Below, piece by piece: positions 6,368-12,495 of a stretch of 12,495 nucleotides of DNA (position 1 is the first letter of the stretch; each line of letters opens with the position of its first letter). The position numbers and the translations under genes are program-made. Source of the DNA: CAZAMT01 sp964486145 (lineage in GTDB: Bacteria; Bacteroidota; Bacteroidia; Bacteroidales; JAAAOM01); the NCBI GenBank assembly GCA_964486145.1, contig CAZAMT010000107.1, forward strand, positions 1 through 12,495, in the 5' to 3' direction. Below the pieces are notes generated by a model. That model saw only the letters and a list, made by a program, of their open reading frames with translations. It was not told where the DNA came from and made no database searches.

Positions 6368-7454
6368 TTTTATCAATGGAGGAAGTTGCAAATATCATTT
6401 TCAGCCATCGTGGCAAAATGATGGCCCCGATGATCAGATAGGGGTAGTAACTGATCAATCGCCAGACAAATGCCATGGCAACGGCCGTAGGTCTCTCAAG
6501 ATGAGCTGCCACCGGGATGAATTCTCCAAGATATTCGGTAAAAACATATTCGGCAAATCCGCTACCACCCGGTGTTGGGCTGATGACCATCATGATCCAC
6601 ATGACCAGTTGCCGGGCAAAAATAAGGAAATGATCCTTGATTAGAAAAAAAGCTACCAACATGGCATTTACCACCCAGTAACGTGCTGTCCATGAAAAGA
6701 AAGTTGCTCCAAAAGCCTTCAGCCAAAAAGAAAAAGGCTTGGATTTCAGTTCTCTCGAACTGGTAACAATGTCGGTTCCTGCTTCATTGGCTCCCTGACG
6801 CCATTTACGTAAAACAGGTAATTTGAAAATCCACAGCAGCAGCCATTTTAAACCGCGGGGATTAAAAAACAAACCATAACTGACTACAACGGTATACATT
6901 AATTTAAGACTGTAACCAATGGTTGCAAAATAAAAAAACTCGTTGGTAAAGGATGTGATTTTCCCAACATGTTCAATCCCATCGGTAATGAAAAGGTTGC
7001 TTGCATTTACGGTTAAAAGCAAAACAGGAAATAAGAGGATGAAATATAACTCATCAAGAAATGAAGTGGCCATGACCACAGCAGAACTTTTTCCAACACT
7101 CAATCCCTCTTTGTTTACATATAAAATTGCAAAGCTTGTTCCACCTATTGCTGATGGTGTAATTGCACTGGTAAATTCCCAGAGCATTACGATCCGGAAA
7201 GCCTGGCGCCATGAAAAAGCATTATCTGAAAGTATATTCAAACGTATGATGTAACCAATGTCCCGGATGGCCATCAATACAAATGCAACAAATAGCCAAA
7301 AAACTGATTTGCCTGCAACATTAATGACATCAAATACCTGCGGATCAAACTCATCATAAAGCAAATAGCCGACAACACCCAGACCAATAAGAATTGGATA
7401 GATCACATTGGTAGTTCTTATTTTTCTTAATGGAGATCTTTTTCGTCTGGTCAT
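6339..7454 (-). CDS. Lysylphosphatidylglycerol-synthase TM / flippase-like (UPF0104) membrane protein
   Basis: 371 aa from the ATG at 7452-7454; a TTG just before it is a less likely start. Roughly eight to nine membrane segments are visible, after a basic N-terminus (TRRKRSPLRK). Family signatures are EFTSAITPSAIGGTSFA (about 93-109), a following helix with SFLDELYF (131-138), and SPTPGGSGFAEY (292-303), the PxPGG-type motif of the LPG_synthase_TM family. The family includes the membrane half of MprF and stand-alone proteins such as YbhN and AglD, linked to moving or modifying lipids or lipid-linked sugars. No soluble aminoacyl-transferase domain is fused here, so a transporter or accessory role is more likely than lipid lysinylation; the substrate is unknown. 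The stop codon lies inside the last codons of the convergent carbamoyltransferase gene. It appears to be transcribed alone. Confidence 0.9.
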   Translation of the reverse strand: MTRRKRSPLRKIRTTNVIYPILIGLGVVGYLLYDEFDPQVFDVINVAGKSVFWLFVAFVLMAIRDIGYIIRLNILSDNAFSWRQAFRIVMLWEFTSAITPSAIGGTSFAILYVNKEGLSVGKSSAVVMATSFLDELYFILLFPVLLLTVNASNLFITDGIEHVGKITSFTNEFFYFATIGYSLKLMYTVVVSYGLFFNPRGLKWLLLWIFKLPVLRKWRQGANEAGTDIVTSSRELKSKPFSFWLKAFGATFFSWTARYWVVNAMLVAFFLIKDHFLIFARQLVMWIMMVISPTPGGSGFAEYVFTEYLGEFIPVAAHLERPTAVAMAFVWRLISYYPYLIIGAIILPRWLKMIFATSSIDKIKDDEVLHS

Positions 7455-7650
7455 CAATGAAATTTGTTTAAGATGGCAAATTTAAAGAATAATATGTTTT
7501 CTGTTAGTAAATACGATTATTTAGCAAAAGTTCAAACAAGCTTAATGAAAAATTTACATTGTGTATTTATTTTTTTAAAAAACATTGTGTAGTGCATTCG
7601 ATATCTTTTAACCTGCATTGCAAAGCCTGTTTTGTTTTACCGGTAAGATA
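7455..7650. other. 196-bp gene-free region with small repeats
   Basis: No convincing reading frame or RNA gene is present. The stretch holds the candidate promoter at 7477-7484, two copies of the 10-mer ACATTGTGTA (7556-7565 and 7582-7591), and most of an imperfect inverted repeat (7600-7613 against 7642-7652). No U-tract follows the inverted repeat on either strand, so it is not a standard intrinsic terminator. Confidence 0.5.
7477..7484 (-). promoter_or_regulatory. Candidate -7 promoter element for the flippase-like gene
   Basis: On the minus strand this reads TAAATTTG, an exact TAnnTTTG match, 22 bp upstream of the ATG at 7452-7454. No good -33 box is seen at the ideal distance; a TTTA lies about 23 bp further upstream. 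The position suits a short leader. Confidence 0.35.
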
Positions 7651-7652
7651 TC
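7600..7652. repeat. Imperfect inverted repeat at the 3' end of the DUF6427-type gene
   Basis: The left arm, GATATCTTTTAACC (7600-7613), pairs with GGTAAGATATC (7642-7652), with a 3-nt bulge and a 28-nt loop. The outer eight bases (7600-7607 and 7645-7652) match perfectly. The right arm includes part of the stop codon of the gene ending at 7651. A transcript from the minus strand could fold here and protect its 3' end. It lacks the GC-rich stem and U-run of a Rho-independent terminator. Confidence 0.4.
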
Positions 7653-8643
7653 ACATGATAAGGGGAAGTAACTTTTTAGCAAGTACCAGTAACAACAGTA
7701 GGTTAAAAACAATTTCGCGAAACCAGTTAAAGCGGATGAGGGCAAAATAATGCGAAAACAGGTAACCGAGTGATGCAGAAGTAAAAATCAGCACTCCGGA
7801 TTCAATATTTTTGATGATAAAAAATAAAAATACCGATAAAATAAAGTTTCCAAACAGGATAATGTAAACTTTCCGTGCAATAATTTTTTTCAACTGAAAT
7901 CCGGTGGCAATATCAACACTTGATATTATAAGCAAAAGGCATAACAACGAAAGGTAAAAGTAGCTGATTTGAGAGTTCCAGGGAAAGAAAAATTCAGACG
8001 CAAATTCAATTCGGTTGATAATCGAAATATTTATAGTCATTTCAATTAAAAAAACAATCGAATGGTAAATAAAAAACGGTACCAGGATACCCAGTATCGA
8101 GAGCATCCATTCACGCCAGTTTATGGGACGCAGCTTTGATAAACCAAAAAATACAATGAGGTTAAATAAAAATGCCGGAACGTAAAAAAAGCTGGCGAGT
8201 GTTATGAGAAACGATGCATCAAAAAAATTATATGCCAGCCGTCCTTTTTTATATGAACTGAACATTCTGTCCAATGCAATGCAAAAAAACAGGCATGCAA
8301 CCAGGGGTAATAAAATGGCAGTGAGGTTTGTAAAACCGGCAAGACTAATTATGAAAAACAATGCCGGCAATTGGGTCCGGCGGACTGTTAAAATAAATTT
8401 GGTATTTAACCGGACCAGCAAAAAGGCATTCATTATCAGCAGGATGTAACACAGCGCACTATAGAAAAAGGGTGCATTTTGCAGAATGTTAATAAGAAAA
8501 ATCCCCAATGGGCCAGAGTTTTCACCTGATTCAACATCAGGGAGTGAGACACCGGCTTTTAAATCAAGATACCAGAATATCAGGGTTATGATGGAAATCA
8601 AAAAAATGGACAATTGATCCTTGTCCCTGAAAAATTTTAGCAT
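7651..8643 (-). CDS. DUF6427-type integral membrane protein, function unknown
   Basis: 330 aa, almost entirely hydrophobic helices, about nine or ten by eye (for example 11-28, 61-77, 108-125, 141-167, 180-201, 226-244, 257-277, 281-299, 309-325). The segment MNAFLLVRLN (71-80), followed by RRTQLPALFF (88-97), and RPINWREW (172-179) are the recognisable marks of a family widespread in Bacteroidota and now called DUF6427. No catalytic motif is visible. The start, ATG at 8641-8643, follows the purD stop by 8 bp, so it is probably translated from the purD transcript. Adjacent placement suggests co-expression but does not establish a purine role. The family name is from memory of these motifs; membrane localisation is certain. 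Confidence 0.8.
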   Translation of the reverse strand: MLKFFRDKDQLSIFLISIITLIFWYLDLKAGVSLPDVESGENSGPLGIFLINILQNAPFFYSALCYILLIMNAFLLVRLNTKFILTVRRTQLPALFFIISLAGFTNLTAILLPLVACLFFCIALDRMFSSYKKGRLAYNFFDASFLITLASFFYVPAFLFNLIVFFGLSKLRPINWREWMLSILGILVPFFIYHSIVFLIEMTINISIINRIEFASEFFFPWNSQISYFYLSLLCLLLIISSVDIATGFQLKKIIARKVYIILFGNFILSVFLFFIIKNIESGVLIFTSASLGYLFSHYFALIRFNWFREIVFNLLLLLVLAKKLLPLIM

Positions 8644-8651
8644 GGTGTTGA

Positions 8652-9923
8652 TTATTCTAAGTCAAATCCAATATCTTTCCGGTAATATTTTCCATCGAAT
8701 TTAATATTTTCCGCGTTTTTATAGCAGGTTTCAAGAGCGGACTTCATATCCGGGCCAAGGCTGGTAATACTAATGACTCTGCCTCCATTGGTAACCACAG
8801 AACTGGTGTTTTTCATTGTACCCGCATGAAACACAATGCTACCGCGCGTGTTTTCAATCCCGGTTATTTCTTTGTCTTTTTCATAAGCTCCCGGATAACC
8901 ACCTGATACAAGCATAACCGTAGCTGCTGTCTCCGGCCGGATGGCTATTTTTGATGCCGATAGTTTTTTACCGGCTACATCCGCTAAAACTTCTAACAGA
9001 TCACAATCCAACCGCGGAACAACAACTTCAGCCTCGGGATCGCCCATCCGGATATTATACTCTATAACATATGGATCATCCTTTACTTTCATTAACCCAA
9101 TGAAAATAAATCCTGTGTAATCGGCGCCGGAATGTTTCAATCCATGAATGGTCGGCTTGATTATCCGGTCTTCAACTTTTTTCATGAATTTGTTATCTGC
9201 AAAAGGAACAGGAGATATTGCGCCCATGCCTCCGGTATTGAGTCCGGTATCTCCTTCACCGATTCGTTTGTAATCCTTCGCTTCAGGCAGAATTACGTAC
9301 GATTCCCCATCGGTGAGTACAAAAACAGACAATTCAATACCTGAAAGATATTCTTCGATAACAACCTTCTTACTTGCCGCTCCAAATTTTCCATCCAGCA
9401 TTTCTCGTAAATTCTTCCTGGCATCTTCCTGGTTATCAAGAATCAAAACACCTTTTCCGGCTGCAAGGCCATCCGCTTTTAAAACATAGGGTGGTTTGGT
9501 TTTTGATAAAAAATTGTGGCCTTCCTCAATGGTATCGGAAGTTACCGAAATATATTTTGCTGTTGGTATATTGTTATCATGCATAAACTGTTTAGCAAAT
9601 TCTTTGCTTCCCTCAAGTTGGGCTGCCTTTTTTGATGGCCCGATGACGATGATGTCGCGTAACCTGGGATTATCCGCGAAATAGTCTTTTATCCCTTTAA
9701 CGAGAGGTTCCTCCGGGCCAACAATAACCATGTCAATTTTATTGTCAATGGCAAACTGACCAATTCCTTTAAAGTCGTTGGCAACAATGTCGACATTGAC
9801 CCCGGTTTCTATGGTTCCGGCATTACCGGGAGCAATGTAAAGCTGGTATAAAGCCTTGCTTTTTGAAATTTTCCAGGCCAATGCATGTTCCCTTCCTCCT
9901 GACCCTAACAATAATACATTCAT
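8652..9923 (-). CDS. purD: Phosphoribosylamine-glycine ligase (GAR synthetase)
   Basis: 423 aa, the usual length for bacterial PurD. The enzyme joins 5-phosphoribosylamine and glycine with ATP to give glycinamide ribonucleotide, the second step of de novo purine synthesis, in the cytoplasm. The N-domain has LLGSGGREHALAWK (5-18) and APGNAGT (31-37). The ATP-grasp domain has KADGLAAGKGVL (149-160), EEYLSGIELSV (190-200), the substrate loop DYKRIGEGDTGLNTGGMGA (217-235) and EYNIRMGDPEAEVVVPRL (288-305), which supplies metal-binding Glu and Asn. All catalytic motifs are present. The C-domain runs to about 423 without fusion to PurN or PurM. No other pur gene is in the window, so the pathway genes are dispersed. 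A candidate promoter lies directly upstream, and the DUF6427-type gene follows after 8 bp. Confidence 0.97.
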   Translation of the reverse strand: MNVLLLGSGGREHALAWKISKSKALYQLYIAPGNAGTIETGVNVDIVANDFKGIGQFAIDNKIDMVIVGPEEPLVKGIKDYFADNPRLRDIIVIGPSKKAAQLEGSKEFAKQFMHDNNIPTAKYISVTSDTIEEGHNFLSKTKPPYVLKADGLAAGKGVLILDNQEDARKNLREMLDGKFGAASKKVVIEEYLSGIELSVFVLTDGESYVILPEAKDYKRIGEGDTGLNTGGMGAISPVPFADNKFMKKVEDRIIKPTIHGLKHSGADYTGFIFIGLMKVKDDPYVIEYNIRMGDPEAEVVVPRLDCDLLEVLADVAGKKLSASKIAIRPETAATVMLVSGGYPGAYEKDKEITGIENTRGSIVFHAGTMKNTSSVVTNGGRVISITSLGPDMKSALETCYKNAENIKFDGKYYRKDIGFDLE

Positions 9924-9949
9924 TCAGATTTAGTTTTTCTGTTGTGATG

Positions 9950-9957
9950 CAAATATA
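9950..9957 (-). promoter_or_regulatory. Candidate -7 promoter element of purD
   Basis: The minus strand reads TATATTTG, an exact match to TAnnTTTG, 26 bp upstream of the purD ATG. It lies in the 49-bp gap after the SprB-repeat gene, showing how purD could be transcribed independently. A -33 box would fall at or inside the end of the upstream gene and is not clear. No purine-riboswitch-like fold fits in so short a leader. Confidence 0.4.
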
Positions 9958-9972
9958 AAGGCAAAAATTAAT

Positions 9973-12495
9973 TTAATCTATAATCAGCGGATGTGGAGCA
10001 CGTTTGTTATTGATGATCATAAAGTAAGTGCCCGTACTGAATTCTTCCGTGTTAATTTCAAGTACGTTGTTTTGAAGGACATCCCTGTAAGTCGAATCAA
10101 AAATCAATTCTCCCAATATATTGACAATTCTCACCTGTATAATATCTTCCTGTAAACCCTGAAATCTCAAATATACTGTATTTCGTGCCGGGTTTGGGAA
10201 AATCGATATTTCATTGGATTTCCAAACCCCGGAAATTGCTGAAGGTGGTTCTTTGATTTCAATGGGTCCGGTGCTAACCGGCCCACACTGGTTCGCATCG
10301 TTGATAACAACAGTATACATACCGGGACCGAGATCATTGAAGGCATTTGTTTCACGCACGGTTCCGCCATTTAATGAAAAACGTAACGGAGGAATTCCCC
10401 CGGACATGTTCACCTGGATAAACCCATCCCGGGCACCAAATTCTGATACATGAGATGAATCAATGGATGCTATGTAGAATGAATCCGGTTGAGTGACAGG
10501 AATGTTTTCATACGACAGGAGAGGACACGCACCATCGGAAACAGTTACCGAATAATTGCCTGCCAGGAGGTTGGTAAACCGGTTAGTATCTGTTGCGGTA
10601 TGGCTCCAGCTATATGAATAGCTTCCTGTTCCTCCGGTAACCGATATTGTTATTGCACCGTCATTATCTCCATGACAGGTTGCATTTGCCGTATCAATAT
10701 CAACACTCAGAGCCTCCGGTTCGCTGATTTCCAGGCTGTATTCAAACGGAGGACACTGGCCATCCGAAACAGTAACATCGTATGTTCCGGCTGCGAGGCC
10801 TCCCAGTTCGCTAAATCCGCTCGTTGTATGTTCCCATTCATAAGTAAAACTGCCTGATCCACCGGATGCATTGATGAGGATTTCTCCTTCCTCCTGCCCG
10901 TGGCAATCAATTTGTGTCGTGGTAATGTCAATGATAACCGTATCAGGCTCCGTGATGGTTGCAAAGGCAGTGTCAGGAGTACAATTGTTCGCGTCGGTTA
11001 CAATCACCGAATAATCTCCAGGCGCAAGGCTGTTTACCGTACCGCTGTTTTCTGAGGAGTGGTTCCAGGTGTATTCGTAAGATCCGGTACCTCCGGTAAC
11101 GTCAACAGAAACAGAACCGTTATCCGAACCATGACAATTGATATGGGTTACGTCCACACTGGTAATCTGAATGGGTGCAGGATCGTTTAAGGTTGTGGAA
11201 GCGGTTTTGATGCATCCGGCAAAGTCAGTTACAGTTACCGTAAAATTGCCTGCGGGTAAGGCTGTTGCCTGTTTCTCGGTTTGGTTACCCGGGTCGTTCC
11301 ATACATAATCGTAAGGTTGCACCCCGCCACTTGCATTTGCCGTTGCTATGCCGGATAGGGTTCCGGGACAGAGCGGATCCTGCTTGTCAATGGTGACCAG
11401 TAGCGGATCCGGTTCCAGTATTTTTCCGGAATCGGCAGATGTACAGCCGTTGGCATCGGTTACCGTAACTTTGTAATATTCATCAGAAGCAGCCAGGCCG
11501 GTAAGGTTTTCTGACGTTGGCCCATGCGCCCACTGGTAGGTGTACACAGGGGTTCCCCCGTCAATTTCCACGTCAATGTAGCCGGTATTTTCACCGTTGC
11601 ACTGTACCTGTGAGCGGAAGAAACGCGAGAAATACAGGGAATCAGGCTGTTGAATGACTACCGAATCCCATGCAACATGCGGAAATTGATCTTCTACCTT
11701 CACGTAATATTTTCCTGAATCAAGATTGGATGCCGCCGCAAATTCGCTTACAATGTTCACTTTGGTTGAATCATACCAGGTGTAAGCCAGCAATCCGGAT
11801 TCATTTTCGACAGATACGGATGCACTGCCATCGGAAGCACCATAACATGAAATGTGCTCGACGTTGGAAATGTAAATCTGGAACTGGTTTTCCTCCGGCA
11901 CAAAAATGGATGTATCCGCGCTGCAGGAAGCATCGTGGGTGATGGTAACATTGTAGGTACCACCGGCAAGCCCGGTAACATCTTCGGTAGTTTCCGTGAA
12001 AGAAGATGGCCCTGACCAGGCAAAGTTGTAAGGTGGATTTCCTCCTTCGGGGGTCAGGTCAATGGCCCCGTTGCTCAATCCCTCTCCCGAAGGCGTGATG
12101 GAGGGATTGAAACGAATTTTACCGGGTTGGCTTATTTCCACCGTATCCAGTTTTGTACAATTTTTTTGGTCGGTTACGGTGAGGTAATAGGTGCCTGCAT
12201 ACAGGCCGGTCTGGTCTTCTTCTTTTGGTTCCAGGCCAACGCCGCCGTCCCACGTGTAATCGTATTCGTTGTTTCCTCCGGTTACAGTAATATCCAGGGC
12301 ACCGTCATTGCCGTTGTAGCAGGTGGTGTTGGTTATGTCGAAGTCCACAAGTATGGGTTGCGGCTGCTCAACCGTTGCAGATCCAATCGCGGTGGAATCC
12401 CTGCTGTCGGTAATGGTAACCGTGTAGGTTCCGGCAGAAAGGTTGGCAGCAACCGAGTCGTTTAACCCCGCATCGTGCGACCAGGAGTAGGTGTA
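9973..12495 (-). CDS. SprB-repeat surface/secreted protein with type IX sorting domain (N-terminus beyond window)
   Basis: 840 residues are visible, and the frame is open to the right edge. The 49 codons upstream of the in-frame GTG at 12346-12348 continue the repeat pattern (YTYSWSHD ... GTYTVTITD), so that GTG is not the start. The protein is a chain of about ten SprB-type repeats of 76-81 residues, each with a C-x-G-x-x-x-G opening, GG-x-x-x-Y-x-Y-x-W, a G-x-Y-x-V-x-V-x-D strand and a closing P. A C-terminal sorting domain (about 761-840) follows with ISIFPNPARNTVYL and a late GTYFMI. Such proteins are exported through the Sec system, then by type IX secretion, and anchored or released; relatives include the gliding adhesin SprB. 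The role here could be adhesion or matrix formation; gliding cannot be claimed. The DNA is richer in GC than neighbouring genes. The signal peptide and true length are outside the window. Confidence 0.93.
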   Translation of the reverse strand, partial: YTYSWSHDAGLNDSVAANLSAGTYTVTITDSRDSTAIGSATVEQPQPILVDFDITNTTCYNGNDGALDITVTGGNNEYDYTWDGGVGLEPKEEDQTGLYAGTYYLTVTDQKNCTKLDTVEISQPGKIRFNPSITPSGEGLSNGAIDLTPEGGNPPYNFAWSGPSSFTETTEDVTGLAGGTYNVTITHDASCSADTSIFVPEENQFQIYISNVEHISCYGASDGSASVSVENESGLLAYTWYDSTKVNIVSEFAAASNLDSGKYYVKVEDQFPHVAWDSVVIQQPDSLYFSRFFRSQVQCNGENTGYIDVEIDGGTPVYTYQWAHGPTSENLTGLAASDEYYKVTVTDANGCTSADSGKILEPDPLLVTIDKQDPLCPGTLSGIATANASGGVQPYDYVWNDPGNQTEKQATALPAGNFTVTVTDFAGCIKTASTTLNDPAPIQITSVDVTHINCHGSDNGSVSVDVTGGTGSYEYTWNHSSENSGTVNSLAPGDYSVIVTDANNCTPDTAFATITEPDTVIIDITTTQIDCHGQEEGEILINASGGSGSFTYEWEHTTSGFSELGGLAAGTYDVTVSDGQCPPFEYSLEISEPEALSVDIDTANATCHGDNDGAITISVTGGTGSYSYSWSHTATDTNRFTNLLAGNYSVTVSDGACPLLSYENIPVTQPDSFYIASIDSSHVSEFGARDGFIQVNMSGGIPPLRFSLNGGTVRETNAFNDLGPGMYTVVINDANQCGPVSTGPIEIKEPPSAISGVWKSNEISIFPNPARNTVYLRFQGLQEDIIQVRIVNILGELIFDSTYRDVLQNNVLEINTEEFSTGTYFMIINNKRAPHPLIID
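9976..10215 (-). other. Type IX secretion C-terminal sorting domain (type A-like)
   Basis: The last 80 residues of the SprB-repeat protein have no SprB signature but carry the three landmarks of the type A sorting domain: IFPNPARNTVYLRF near the start, a central strand VRIVNILGELI, and GTYFMIIN near the end, finishing HPLIID. In this family the domain folds as a beta-sandwich, is recognised by the outer-membrane translocon and is then cleaved. Its presence predicts that the organism has a type IX secretion system encoded elsewhere. Confidence 0.88.
10246..12495 (-). repeat. Array of about ten SprB-type protein repeats
   Basis: Approximate repeat bounds, numbered from the right window edge, are 1-50 (partial), 50-126, 127-205, 206-286, 287-365, 366-442, 443-520, 521-596, 597-672 and 673-749. 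The repetition is at protein level; the units are well diverged at DNA level, so this is an old array rather than a recent expansion. Six units carry a cysteine pair spaced 50-54 residues (59/113, 299/351, 376/428, 454/505, 531/581, 607/657). The other units lack one or both. More repeats probably lie beyond the edge. Confidence 0.88.

Noticed and set aside
6339..7454. Full MprF-type lysylphosphatidylglycerol synthase
   Set aside because: Only the transmembrane half is present; the cytosolic aminoacyl-phosphatidylglycerol transferase domain is missing at 371 residues.
7559..7750. Small plus-strand frame of 63 codons starting in the intergenic region
   Set aside because: It runs into the antisense of the DUF6427-type gene, has no recognisable motif and no convincing promoter.
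12346..12348. GTG as the start codon of the SprB-repeat gene
   Set aside because: The frame stays open for 49 more codons to the window edge and encodes another clear SprB repeat portion, so the true start is outside.
12127..12465. Plus-strand open frame opposite the SprB repeats
   Set aside because: Composition follows the antisense of the Gly/Thr-rich repeats, and the minus-strand frame is clearly the coding one.
10246..12495. Possible CRISPR or DNA-level tandem array
   Set aside because: The periodicity of about 230 bp is only at protein level, and units differ greatly in bases, without constant repeats and spacers.

Overview
The window looks like a chromosomal segment of a Bacteroidota bacterium, probably a free-living Bacteroidales/Marinilabiliales-type or similar lineage; this placement is inferred. 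The evidence is an SprB-repeat protein ending in a type IX secretion sorting domain, a DUF6427-type membrane protein, a GAF/PAS sensor with a Bacteroidota-style linker coiled coil, several TAnnTTTG promoter -7 elements, few Shine-Dalgarno sites, and generally AT-rich DNA. I found no RNA gene, CRISPR array, insertion sequence or phage gene.

Left part (1-4572, all minus strand, 10-28 bp gaps, so probably one operon). In transcription order it holds a canonical CheR methyltransferase; a large membrane sensor (TM - helical outer domain - TM - HAMP - GAF - coiled coil - PAS - PAS) with neither a kinase nor an MCP signalling domain; a second CheR with several degenerate SAM-site motifs; and the start of a CheB methylesterase with no receiver domain, cut by the window edge. 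This is a chemotaxis-type methylation/demethylation module without a visible chemoreceptor, CheA or CheW. It is the best candidate here for an unusual signalling system.

Middle part (4573-7650). A short divergent intergenic region with a 14-bp perfect palindrome separates the operon from a plus-strand NodU/CmcH-type O-carbamoyltransferase. That gene overlaps tail-to-tail, by 29 bp, a minus-strand polytopic protein of the lysylphosphatidylglycerol-synthase transmembrane (flippase-like, UPF0104) family. A 196-bp gene-free stretch with small repeats follows.

Right part (7651-12495, all minus strand). purD (purine biosynthesis) is followed 8 bp downstream by a DUF6427-type integral membrane protein, probably in one transcript. 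Upstream of purD lies the 3' part of a large secreted adhesin-like gene. It is made of SprB repeats with paired cysteines and ends in a C-terminal sorting domain. This reading frame stays open to the right edge, so its N-terminus is outside the window, and its DNA is visibly more GC-rich than the rest.
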